From: Legionella lytica
Lineage (GTDB): Bacteria > Pseudomonadota > Gammaproteobacteria > Legionellales > Legionellaceae
Direction: 5' to 3'
NCBI RefSeq assembly: GCF_023921225.1
Contig: NZ_CP071529.1
Span: forward strand, 62,001-126,000
DNA: 64,000 bases
Part shown: positions 53,172 to 61,706 of the stretch, one piece after another
Layout of the letters: each line of letters starts with the position of its first letter
Numbering within the stretch: position 1 is the stretch's first letter
Program-made: the position numbers and the translations under genes
Notes under the pieces: model-generated
Databases searched by the model: none
Told to the model about the DNA's origin: nothing
The model's input: only the letters and a program-made list of their open reading frames with translations

Positions 53172-53906
53172 CAAACAGAAGCACAATACATCGAGATTAT
53201 TTACGAATATTTTAGAGACATTCAACACGTTCACACCGAATTATTAATAACCGAACTAGATATCCGCCAGTTAATTAAATTTGAAATGCATAAACGCTCC
53301 AACAAAATAGCGACTTCCTCAATAATATTTGACGCTCATAGAGAGATCGCACTCAAGGAGATACTGGAAGGAATCGCATTGGAAAAAGATATATTAAAAA
53401 AATCCCAGCGAGCCATCTCCCTCATTCAAAACAGTACACCTCAATTCCATGAATTACTGGATACTCTTAAATTATTTCAACACATTAACACTGATAAGCC
53501 CCTCGCTTACAAAAAATTGAGTTTAGATGCGGATCTACACGACCTAATCCAGCCATGGTTTCAATACGTGTGTGAGCAATTAAGGTTGATGAAGGATGAA
53601 ATCCAATCTTATTTGTTTCATGATTTTTCAGAAGATTCCGGCCAAAAGGATATAGAAGACCTTTATCCGTATTTTATTGCAAAGGAATTAACCATTTCTA
53701 ACATCATGTATAAGATAGTGAACGACATGTTAAGCATCGAAGCGGATTATCTACTCAAATTGGACGTAGATAACAGTCGTATAACATTCGAAAATGAGTT
53801 AGCTAAAGGCGAGAGATTTAAGGCTCGTGAAACATTTGGCTCTTTTGGCGTTACCGTTGATAGGAATAAAAAAATCAACATGGAGCATTGCGATATAGCG
53901 GGCTAA
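53172..53906 (+). pseudogene. hypothetical protein, N-terminus removed by the IS3 insertion
   Basis: The frame is open from the IS edge: YIEIIYEYFRDIQHVHTELL, then after an internal ATG (53286) HKRSNKIATSSIIFDAHREI and about 200 further helical residues to a stop at 53906. The residues before that ATG look like genuine protein, so the gene once started upstream. It is soluble and mostly alpha-helical. I do not recognise it. A shortened product of 206 residues from 53286 is possible. Confidence 0.65.
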
Positions 53907-53965
53907 ATAAAAAGAGAATGAGTTACCCTGTTTTTTTTGTCGTGCTTGTGCACAGCGACAATACA

Positions 53966-53990
53966 CCTTAAGGCCAATAAGGCCTTAAGG
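53966..53990. terminator. hairpin after the IS-truncated gene
   Basis: CCTTAAGGCC-AATAA-GGCCTTAAGG is a perfect 10-bp stem with a 5-base loop, about 60 bases after the stop of 53172-53906. Confidence 0.55.
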
Positions 53991-54236
53991 CTGACGTCCT
54001 GTCAACTGACGCTGCGCCAAACGATTTCATTATAGAAAAACTACTTGAATTATCCAGTAACTAAACAGCTTATTTGCATGTAAGATATTTCTCATTTAAG
54101 AGTTCAAGTTCCTAACCATTTATCAATAAACTTCGTACGCCCACGCACACACCAATCGTTCAAATTTGACTCATTTTGATTTAATATCTATAATTAAAAT
54201 GCGACCACGTTCTTTTCATTAAGACACAGGCCGCTG

Positions 54237-54258
54237 GAAGGCCACTTAGGTGGCCTTC
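54237..54258. terminator. 22-bp hairpin, second copy
   Basis: A perfect 9-bp stem of GAAGGCCAC and GTGGCCTTC; the reverse complement of 54233-54263 is the same as 13299-13329. It lies 119 bases beyond the stop of the minus-strand DUF2188 pseudogene, so it may have ended its transcription. Confidence 0.5.
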
Positions 54259-54376
54259 GTCATATAATTCCCTATTTCCCCACAAGAGCTATTTACTGTC
54301 AGGGCTTGATTGCATTTTCAATGGCTAATTAGCCTCTCAGAAGTTATTCGAACTCGACTAAATTACCAAAAAACGT

Positions 54377-54601
54377 TTAACCTTTAATCGCTCTAGGATC
54401 ATGACCGTGGCTATCTTTAGATTGAATTGTTCCATCTTTGCCATGAATTACGAGCTCAGATTGTTCTTGAATACTTATAGCGCGTGCTTTTGCAACCGCT
54501 TATTTTTTAGTATCCAGGTGAGCAATGATACGAGAATTACCCGCTTTTTTAATATCCCACCCACCGGCAGCATGAGGCACGACGTGATGTTCATTGCGCA
54601 T
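54377..54601 (-). pseudogene. DUF2188 protein with an internal stop
   Basis: The minus-strand frame reads MRNEHHVVPHAAGGWDIKKA, then GNSRIIAHLDTKK, an in-frame TAA, and AVAKARAISIQEQSELVIHG with KDGTIQSKDSHGHDPRAIKG to the end. It is a complete DUF2188 domain (a small beta-alpha protein of unknown function, often found near Ku/LigD in my memory of gene lists, not verified) apart from one nonsense codon. A remnant of a second copy lies at 13743-13805, close to ligD. Confidence 0.85.
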
Positions 54602-54778
54602 GTTGTTCTCCTAATCTCTTTTACTTAAGTATAGCCAATTGAGGATTAACACGTGCTAAAGGGTTGCTGGAAGTGGGATTATTCATTGGCTTATTTCCGC
54701 ATCTGCTAAAATTAATAGATGGATTTATAGATACTCCTCATTGCATTTTGTGACCGACCTTCAATAAGGAAGCATTTT

Positions 54779-55399
54779 ATGGACAAGACCGCTGCCGAAT
54801 TCATCCCTCAAACTGCCTCTTTAGCGAAGTTGAAAAATGCAGCTCAACAGTGCAAAGGCTGTGATTTATATAAGCACGCCACCCAAACGGTGTTTGGTGA
54901 AGGAAATCCTCATGCCCCCTTAATGCTCGTAGGAGAGCAACCCGGAAATAAGGAGGATTTATCAGGAAAACCGTTCGTAGGGAGTGCTGGACGCTTATTG
55001 CACCAGTTAGTAGAGGAGCTCGAGTTGGATGAACACCTTATCTATTATACGAACAGTGTCAAACATTTTAAGTTCGAACAAATAGGCAATAGACGACAAC
55101 ATCGCGCACCCTCAGCCCCAGAGATACGAGCATGCCATCCGTGGATAATCTCAGAACTTAAAATAGTGCACCCTAAAGTGGTCCTTTGTCTTGGCGCAAC
55201 CGCTGCAAAATCCCTAATTAGCCCCTCCTTTCATTTACAAAAAGAAAGGGGTAATTTAATTGATAAGCCCTCTTATCAAATCATGGCAACTTATCATCCC
55301 TCCGCTATTTTAAGGGCAAAAATGTACCACAAGGACAAAGCTCTGCGCTGTGCGCTTAAAGACGATTTACTGCTTGCGTATCAAACGGCTCAGAATTAG
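54779..55399 (+). CDS. udgX: UdgX-type uracil-DNA glycosylase
   Basis: A 206-residue glycosylase of the Fe-S family. Cys25 and Cys28 (CKGC) and Cys119 are available for the cluster. Motif A is VGEQPGNKED at about 51-60; GKPFVGSAGRLL follows. The UdgX hallmark is NSVKHFKFE and then the insertion NRRQHRAP, where His108 corresponds to the histidine that forms the covalent bond with the abasic site in mycobacterial UdgX; the usual text is KRRIH, here Q replaces I. Motif B is ATYHPSAILR. UdgX binds uracil in DNA tightly and becomes crosslinked. It is followed by Ku on the same strand after 220 bp, which suits a role in repair of damaged ends. Start at ATG 54779, weak ribosome-binding site. Confidence 0.92.
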   Translation: MDKTAAEFIPQTASLAKLKNAAQQCKGCDLYKHATQTVFGEGNPHAPLMLVGEQPGNKEDLSGKPFVGSAGRLLHQLVEELELDEHLIYYTNSVKHFKFEQIGNRRQHRAPSAPEIRACHPWIISELKIVHPKVVLCLGATAAKSLISPSFHLQKERGNLIDKPSYQIMATYHPSAILRAKMYHKDKALRCALKDDLLLAYQTAQN

Positions 55400-55621
55400 A
55401 AACTCTAGGATTAGGTCAGCTTTTCATTTTATTCGATTGAATTACCAAGAACTGATTTTCGACACTCTCTTTCTTTTCAGGGAGACTATACTTTATCACA
55501 GTACCAGGAGACTCTTTAATTAAGAAGCGCTACAACATGACTTTAGATTAATGAGCGGTCTTTATAGAGGCACATTCAGTCGGAAGCAATTGGCGTAATG
55601 TTCCTATGGACTGGAGGCATG
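55400..55621. promoter_or_regulatory. udgX-ku spacer
   Basis: No gene. It ends with CTGGAGG, a strong ribosome-binding site for ku. A promoter for ku may lie here, but I cannot choose one. Confidence 0.4.
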
Positions 55622-56464
55622 ATGGCTAAATCACTATGGAAAGGCGAAATTTCTTTTGGGCTAGTGTCTATTCCTGTATCTTTGGTTTCTGTTGAGGAAA
55701 ACAACGATCTTAAGTTTCATCTCCTAGACTCTAAAACCAATTCTCGAGTCCGTTATCAACGGGTGAATGAGGATACGGGAAAAGAAGTTCCTTGGGAAAA
55801 TATAGTCAAAGGTTGGGAATACGAAAAAGGCAGTTACATTATTGTAGATGAAAACATCCTCCAAAAAGCGAGTCCCGATTTATTTAAATCAATTGATATC
55901 GATGAGTTCGTTGATTTAAAAAATATAGATAACCTTTATTATTCAAAACCTTACTACTTACAACCTGAAAGCAAAAACAAAAAGGCTTACGTGCTTCTTC
56001 GTGAAGCACTTAAAAACACCAATAAAGTAGGGGTTGCCAAAGTGATTATTCGCACCAAAGAGTCATTGAGTCTTATTATTCCGCATGAACACGCCCTACT
56101 CTTATATTTAATCCATTTTTCAGACGAAATCCGTGAGGAAGAGGAAGTCAATGTTCCACGAGAAGAATTAACCACCTATAAAGTTTCGGACAAAGAAATT
56201 AAAATGGCCGAAGCGTTAATCAAAGACATGGCCACTTCCTGGAATCCTGAAAAATACCATAATGAATATCGAGAAACGATGCAAAAATGGCTGGATAAGG
56301 AAACCGCAAAACTTAAAAAATCAGGCACCAAAAGCTCCAAAGCAGCGACTCAAAGTAAAGACTCAGTGGTTGATTTTATCGCGCTGCTCAAAGAAAGTAT
56401 GGGAAAGAAAAAGAAAACCCATCCCGGTACTAAAGAGGCAACAAAAAAGAAGAAAGGAGCCTAA
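55622..56464 (+). CDS. ku: Ku, DNA end-binding protein for end joining
   Basis: A 280-residue bacterial Ku: MAKSLWKGEISFGLVSIPVS at the start, LLDSKTNSRVRYQRVNEDTG, then ENILQKASPDLFKSIDIDEF and YLQPESKNKKAYVLLREALK, KVIIRTKESLSLIIPHEHAL, with a lysine-rich end (GKKKKTHPGTKEATKKKKGA) typical of the C-terminal DNA-binding tail. The homodimer threads onto double-strand ends and recruits LigD. The ATG at 55622 gives the family start and has GGAGG four to eight bases before it; the frame is open eight codons further upstream. An N-terminal remnant of a second Ku gene occurs at 10596-10766. Confidence 0.95.
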   Translation: MAKSLWKGEISFGLVSIPVSLVSVEENNDLKFHLLDSKTNSRVRYQRVNEDTGKEVPWENIVKGWEYEKGSYIIVDENILQKASPDLFKSIDIDEFVDLKNIDNLYYSKPYYLQPESKNKKAYVLLREALKNTNKVGVAKVIIRTKESLSLIIPHEHALLLYLIHFSDEIREEEEVNVPREELTTYKVSDKEIKMAEALIKDMATSWNPEKYHNEYRETMQKWLDKETAKLKKSGTKSSKAATQSKDSVVDFIALLKESMGKKKKTHPGTKEATKKKKGA

Positions 56465-56601
56465 TCGAACACGAGTAATTATAAAAATGGATAACTATTC
56501 TCCATTTCAGGGTCCCCTATGCTATGATGAGGAAGTCTAATCATGACTAAAAATGACGCCTTTTAATGTGACGCACCACCTCTTCTATTATTATTGTTGT
56601 A

Positions 56602-59043
56602 ATGAAAACCTATAATTTATCGGTGACAGAACTAGCTCTTCCCACTCCCCGAGAAGGAAGTATTGATACCTATTCTGGTTTTAACCTGACATCCAAACTT
56701 GCGATTAAAGCGCATCAAAGCCTTCAGTACAAACAACTTAAATTGCATGACAACTACACACCCGAAGTCAATGTCGTTCATCAGTTTGCTTATAAGCAGT
56801 ATTTTTTTAATATTTCAGGACGAATGGATGGTATTTACCAAGAAGACACGCCCCGAATCGAAGAAATTAAAACTGCTTTTGACCCTCAAAAACTAATCGA
56901 AGTGCTTGCAGACAACTATTACACCCATCCGTACTGGCTGCAATTACAAATCTATGGTTATATTCATTGGTTAAAAACCAAGACTGTTCCTAAACTAAAT
57001 TTATTAATTGTTTCCTTACGCAATAAAAAAACCTACCCCTTGGTTTTAGAATTTAATCAACAGGCTTTGGAAGCATGGTTAAATCGTCGCTTAGAAGAGC
57101 TTGTGCTAGAAATCAAAGAATCAAAAAAGCGCATTAAACAGCGAAAACATCACAGCAGCCAACTTAGTTTTCCTTTTCCCAAACCACGCCCTCATCAAAA
57201 AGAGTTAATGGAATCGGTTGCGTCTTCCATGAAGCACAAAAGACCCATGCTCATTCAAGCCCCCACCGGGTTAGGTAAATCGATGGCCATTTTGTATCCT
57301 TCACTCAAGGAATCCCTGAGCCGAGGACAAAAAACACTCTATTTAACCCCTAAGAATAGCCAACACTACGTCGCTTTAAATGCAGTTCATTTGCTTCAAG
57401 AAAAAGGCTCTGCATGTTCTTCGCTCATGCTTACCGCTAAAAAAAAATTATGCATGAAAAATGAACCGATTTGTACGAGTAAACAATGTGAATTTGCGGA
57501 AAATCATTACACGAAATGCAGTAGCAATAATTTATTAAAGAAGCTTCAAAAAAAACAGAACTTAGATGCTGCGGTGTTTCGAGAGCTCGCCACAACCTAT
57601 CAAGTATGTCCTTACGAGTTGCAGATGCAGAGTATTGCCTTTGCCGATGTGGTTATTGGCGATTACAACTATGTGTTTTCTTCAACGAATACACCAAGTC
57701 AAGTAGTCAGTATGAAACTTGGCGAACACGAGAAACCGAATTTAGTCATTGATGAGGTTCACAATTTACCAAGCCGTGGCATGGATTATTTTTCCCCTGT
57801 CTTGGAAGTCGCCTTTTTTGAGCGCTATTTAGAGGCACTCGATAGATACCCTCACCCCTTTCGGAAAAAACTGACGAAGGTGATTAACCAATGCATCTCA
57901 ATCATTGATGATTGCGCGCTCCCCAAGGTCTATGAGCCACACATCACCCAAGCCCCAGAAGAAGCATTTAAAAAACAGGAAGAAAAATTAAATCAATTAC
58001 TTACTGATTATTTAGAATCAGATTTAACCATCGAAAGCGACGATCCAATTTTAAAACTGTTTAACTACTGGTCCGATTTTACTGCAGCACTTGAGTTTGT
58101 AAATCAAGGAGGAGATGAGTTTTTTATTTCGTTCCACCCCAAACATCATGCTTTAAAAATCAATTGCTGTGATGCGTCTAGCTTTTTAAAAGACCACTAT
58201 TCCCACTTTCAACAAGTTATTGGTTTTTCTGCCACCTTAAAACCCTTCGATTACTACAGCCAACTTATTGGATTAAATACTGCCGGTTTGTACACGGAAG
58301 AATTTTCTTCGCCCTTCTCACCAAATCATCGTAAATTGCTCGTTATTCCTCAGGTATCCACCAAATACCGCGATAGAAAATCCAATAGTCATAAAATAAT
58401 TGAAGTCATTGTGCGACTCTCCGCCTTAAAGCCAGGCAACTATTTTGTCTTTTTCCCAAGCTTCGAGTTTTTAGAGCAAATTTATGCGCAAATGCCTCTC
58501 TCCTCCTCGTTTACCTTAATTCGACAAGAGCGCCGCATGGACACCGCAGAAACCAAATCGCTTCTCATGCTGCTTCATCAAAAAAGTAAGAATCATTTAT
58601 TTTTTGCCGTACAAGGAGGGATGTTTGCCGAAGGAATTGATTACGTGGGTGAGCTCGCTATTGGAGCGTTTATAGTCGGCCCTCCCCTTCCGTCTTTTGA
58701 TTGGGAGCGTGAACAAATGAAACGCTATTACGACACTCATTATAAGCAGGGTCAAGAATATGCCTATACTTATCCTGCCATGGCCAAAGCCATTCAATCA
58801 GCAGGAAGGGTTATCCGCAGTGAAACAGACAAAGGCTTAATTGTGTTAATGGACAATCGTTTTCTTCAAGACCCATACAGCCAATGCATGCCCAAAGATT
58901 GGTTTTCTGAAAAGCCTCAGGAGCTGATTTCCACATCAATTATCAAGGAGGTGCAATCTTTCTGGAATCAAGTCTCTCCTGATAATCATCTGGAATCGCA
59001 AATCAAAGAAACTCAATCAGAGGTATTAAGTGCCAATGACTGA
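56602..59043 (+). CDS. RecB-like nuclease fused to an XPD/DinG-type Fe-S helicase
   Basis: The 813-residue protein joins two parts. The first (1-160) has the motifs of a RecB/Cas4-type PD-(D/E)xK nuclease: GRMDGI with D76, EEIKT with E88 and K90, and QLQIYGY (Q-x3-Y) near 114-120. The second is a superfamily 2 helicase: Walker A QAPTGLGKSMA near 218-228, Fe-S cysteines in the usual place (KLCMKNEPICTSKQCEF and YQVCPYEL near 283-337), DEVH box VIDEVHNLPS near 383, GFSATLKPF, and motif VI QSAGRVIRSETDKG. It should unwind DNA from a 5' overhang and cut it. The stop overlaps the next gene by eight bases. Ku lies 138 bp upstream. Confidence 0.9.
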   Translation: MKTYNLSVTELALPTPREGSIDTYSGFNLTSKLAIKAHQSLQYKQLKLHDNYTPEVNVVHQFAYKQYFFNISGRMDGIYQEDTPRIEEIKTAFDPQKLIEVLADNYYTHPYWLQLQIYGYIHWLKTKTVPKLNLLIVSLRNKKTYPLVLEFNQQALEAWLNRRLEELVLEIKESKKRIKQRKHHSSQLSFPFPKPRPHQKELMESVASSMKHKRPMLIQAPTGLGKSMAILYPSLKESLSRGQKTLYLTPKNSQHYVALNAVHLLQEKGSACSSLMLTAKKKLCMKNEPICTSKQCEFAENHYTKCSSNNLLKKLQKKQNLDAAVFRELATTYQVCPYELQMQSIAFADVVIGDYNYVFSSTNTPSQVVSMKLGEHEKPNLVIDEVHNLPSRGMDYFSPVLEVAFFERYLEALDRYPHPFRKKLTKVINQCISIIDDCALPKVYEPHITQAPEEAFKKQEEKLNQLLTDYLESDLTIESDDPILKLFNYWSDFTAALEFVNQGGDEFFISFHPKHHALKINCCDASSFLKDHYSHFQQVIGFSATLKPFDYYSQLIGLNTAGLYTEEFSSPFSPNHRKLLVIPQVSTKYRDRKSNSHKIIEVIVRLSALKPGNYFVFFPSFEFLEQIYAQMPLSSSFTLIRQERRMDTAETKSLLMLLHQKSKNHLFFAVQGGMFAEGIDYVGELAIGAFIVGPPLPSFDWEREQMKRYYDTHYKQGQEYAYTYPAMAKAIQSAGRVIRSETDKGLIVLMDNRFLQDPYSQCMPKDWFSEKPQELISTSIIKEVQSFWNQVSPDNHLESQIKETQSEVLSAND

Positions 59044-60598
59044 GCTCTCCCATAAAAAAATTCTCATCCTCGATTGCCAAACAACGGGGATGCACCCAAG
59101 CACCGGCCAGTTATTGCAAATAGGGTGGAGTATCTATAACCCGACCTCATTGCATGTTCCTGATATTCAAAAGCGGACCCTCAAACTCAATAAAGAACTC
59201 ATTCCGAGCAAAATAAAAAAAATGCTCCGTCTCACTGCAGTAGACTTAGAACACAGCACGGAATCTCAAAAAGTATTTAATCAATTGCAGCAGGCATTAA
59301 ATGAAGTCGGGCCTGAGCCTATAGTCATTACGCATTATGCGCAATTTGAAAAAAGCTTTTTAAAGCAGTTTTATTTAGAGCATGCGCAAACAGACGAGTT
59401 AAATTTTAAATTATTCTGCTCGCAAAAAATTGCGAAACGCCTCTTACCCCAACTGCCGAGCCATAATTTAAAAGCAATTGCGGGGTATTATAAATGGCCC
59501 AATACCCCAAAAAATGAAATTCTCTCGCATGTGTCCATGACTCTCTATGTGTGGCAGCAGCTTTTGCCCAAACTTCATGCAGCCAATGTATCCTGCTATT
59601 CAAGTCTTGAATGCTGGTTAGCTCGCAGACCCTCGGAAAAGAAAGCCCTTCGTTATGAATACAACATTGAGCGGCTCGACAGGCTAAATCTTTCGGAAAA
59701 ACCCGGGGTTTATCGCATGCTGGCTGAAGACGGAACAATTTTATATATTGGAAAAGCAACCTCATTAAAAGCACGCGTGAATTCCTATTTTCGCGGGGTT
59801 AAAAATCGAGACCGCCGCAAATTGGAAATGCTCGCTCAAGTCTGGAACATTGAAACCATTGAGTGCGATACCCCCTTGGAAGCAGCCTTACTTGAATCAG
59901 ATGAAATAAAAAAATGGTCGCCACCTTACAATGTGTTACTCACATTAGAGCGCACAAGCCTGATTTTTTATGACCGTGAGTACACTGCATTATCCAAACT
60001 CAGAGACTCCACCTACCTTAATGGCCCCCATAAACCTCAGGATGCACTAAGCTGGTTAATGGAATTAATCCATGCGCTAAAAAAAAATGAAGCAATGAAT
60101 TATGGAGAAGAACACCTTAGCGCGGAGCAACTAAAAAATGCCTGGCACCTTTTTTTAACAACCCACCATTTCGAGCATGTCACACTGGAACAATTAGGCC
60201 TCCGCTCCTGCCTCGTAATGGGCTACACCCTATTAAAACAATTTGAACGAACTTATGGAAAAGGTGCTTTTCAAAAATGGTGGACTAATGAAAAGAAGCA
60301 AAACCCCGAAGAGGATTTAGTCCTGGAAGAACGAATGGCACGAAAAATGGCGCGCATTTGTTTACGTGCGGCAGAGGCCCGCCGTAAAAGCAAAATGATT
60401 TCACGCTTATATAATTCCACCTTAATGATTCAATCATCTCAAAAAAGAATAATCGTAGTGAATGGAGAGCTTCTTAATTCAAACTCAATGCCTTCTGAAA
60501 ACAAAGAGCCACCGGCTTTCGAACTATACCATTATGATCGATTGTCTATTTTACTCTCCGCTTTAAATAACAAAACAGTGGCCTTAATTTCCGATTAA
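59036..60598 (+). CDS. DnaQ-like domain fused to a GIY-YIG (UvrC-type) nuclease domain
   Basis: A 520-residue protein. The N-terminal part (about 1-180) has the RNase T/DnaQ fold: ILILDCQTTGMHPSTGQLLQ, ITHYAQFEKSFLKQFY and a LKAIAGYYKWP region. The usual DxE of motif I reads DCQ, and the other acidic residues are changed too, so exonuclease activity is doubtful. From about 220 a GIY-YIG domain follows: KPGVYRMLAEDGTILYIGKA, TSLKARVNSYF, and LEAALLESDEIKKWSPPYNV with the catalytic Glu. The rest is helical, with LGLRSCLVMGYTLLKQFERT. The ATG at 59036 overlaps the helicase stop, so the two proteins are made together. The arrangement resembles Cho/UvrC-type repair nucleases. Confidence 0.88.
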   Translation: MTELSHKKILILDCQTTGMHPSTGQLLQIGWSIYNPTSLHVPDIQKRTLKLNKELIPSKIKKMLRLTAVDLEHSTESQKVFNQLQQALNEVGPEPIVITHYAQFEKSFLKQFYLEHAQTDELNFKLFCSQKIAKRLLPQLPSHNLKAIAGYYKWPNTPKNEILSHVSMTLYVWQQLLPKLHAANVSCYSSLECWLARRPSEKKALRYEYNIERLDRLNLSEKPGVYRMLAEDGTILYIGKATSLKARVNSYFRGVKNRDRRKLEMLAQVWNIETIECDTPLEAALLESDEIKKWSPPYNVLLTLERTSLIFYDREYTALSKLRDSTYLNGPHKPQDALSWLMELIHALKKNEAMNYGEEHLSAEQLKNAWHLFLTTHHFEHVTLEQLGLRSCLVMGYTLLKQFERTYGKGAFQKWWTNEKKQNPEEDLVLEERMARKMARICLRAAEARRKSKMISRLYNSTLMIQSSQKRIIVVNGELLNSNSMPSENKEPPAFELYHYDRLSILLSALNNKTVALISD

Positions 60599-60618
60599 TG
60601 AGGTTCTCCCAGTGCAAA

Positions 60619-61701
60619 TCACAAGCCCTGGGACTCATTGAACTCAAAGAGCGGCAATTGAATCCCTTCATGAATGGGGTGCTGCTTTAATTTAATCCCA
60701 ATCCCCAGCAATCGTACTGGCATATTCTTTCTTAAAAATCCCTCATGAATCAGCTGACTGAACACGGCCACATCAAGTCGCTCATGCACCATCTCTACTG
60801 TTGTTTGTTGAAAATCACTAAATTTTAATTTAACAAACACATTATGGATGTCTAATGGACCTGCTCGTTCAATACGCCCCTCCAGGCGAGTCATTAACTC
60901 AGGGAGTGCGGCAATACAGGTGCTCACATCGGGCAAGTCCTGTAAATAAGTTTCTTCCACACTAATGGATTTACGAATGCGTTCGGGATTGACTGGGCGC
61001 TCATCAATGCCTCGCGCCAACTCATACAGCCGATGCCCCATAATACCGAATGCACTGACTAAATTCTCCAGCGAGTAATAGTATAAATCCCCGCAGGTTT
61101 GAATATTTAACGCATGCAGCTTTTCCTCTAATTTAGGCCCCACACCAAAGAGCTTACGCACCGGCAAATCCACCATAAAAGCCGCCACCTCCTCAGGCTT
61201 AATCACCTTCTGCCCATTGGGCTTGTGCCAATCGCTCGCAATTTTTGCCAAACTCTTATTGGGTGCGATGCCCGCACTGGCCGTTAATTGCCGTGCGTTA
61301 AAAATTCGCGCCCGGATTTCTTGAGCAATCCAGGTGGCACTCCCTTGGCACTGGCTTGATTCAGTCACATCCAAATAGGCCTCATCCAAAGATAAGGGCT
61401 CAATCAAATCAGTGTATTCGGCAAAGATTTCCCTAATGTACTCACTTTCCTGCCGATACACCTCCATACGCACCGGACGTAAGATGAGGTTGCGACACAG
61501 CTTGCGCGCCTTAGCGGTAGGCATGGCCGAGCGAACTCCAAAGCTGCGTGCAGCATAATTACACGTCGCAATAACTCCTCGTCGGTCAGCCTCCCCACCG
61601 ACCGCAATCGGTCGATGCGCGAGCTCTGGAAAATCCCGCATCTCAATGGCTGCATAAAAGCAGTCCATGTCAATGTGGATTATTTTGCGCAAAGCGGTCA
61701 T
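60619..61701 (-). CDS. dinB: DNA polymerase IV
   Basis: A 360-residue Y-family polymerase: KIIHIDMDCFYAAIEMRDFP at the start with the first Asp pair, VIATCNYAARSFGVRSAMPT, SLDEAYLDVTES with the catalytic SLDEA, LTASAGIAPNKSLAKIASDW, and a C-terminal little-finger domain ending with LFEFNESQGL. It copies past lesions without proofreading. The ATG at 61701 gives the family start; the frame is open eight codons upstream, within umuC. Only five bases lie between the umuC stop and this start, so it is the third gene of umuD-umuC-dinB. It is convergent with the DnaQ/GIY-YIG gene, 20 bases apart. Confidence 0.94.
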   Translation of the reverse strand: MTALRKIIHIDMDCFYAAIEMRDFPELAHRPIAVGGEADRRGVIATCNYAARSFGVRSAMPTAKARKLCRNLILRPVRMEVYRQESEYIREIFAEYTDLIEPLSLDEAYLDVTESSQCQGSATWIAQEIRARIFNARQLTASAGIAPNKSLAKIASDWHKPNGQKVIKPEEVAAFMVDLPVRKLFGVGPKLEEKLHALNIQTCGDLYYYSLENLVSAFGIMGHRLYELARGIDERPVNPERIRKSISVEETYLQDLPDVSTCIAALPELMTRLEGRIERAGPLDIHNVFVKLKFSDFQQTTVEMVHERLDVAVFSQLIHEGFLRKNMPVRLLGIGIKLKQHPIHEGIQLPLFEFNESQGL

Positions 61702-61706
61702 GCAGA

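Larger units (their letters stand above)
53907..54376. other. intergenic region with two hairpins
   Basis: Holds the hairpins 53966-53990 and 54237-54258 and a stretch (54010-54236) that is homologous, inverted, to 13326-13520. No gene. Confidence 0.55.
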
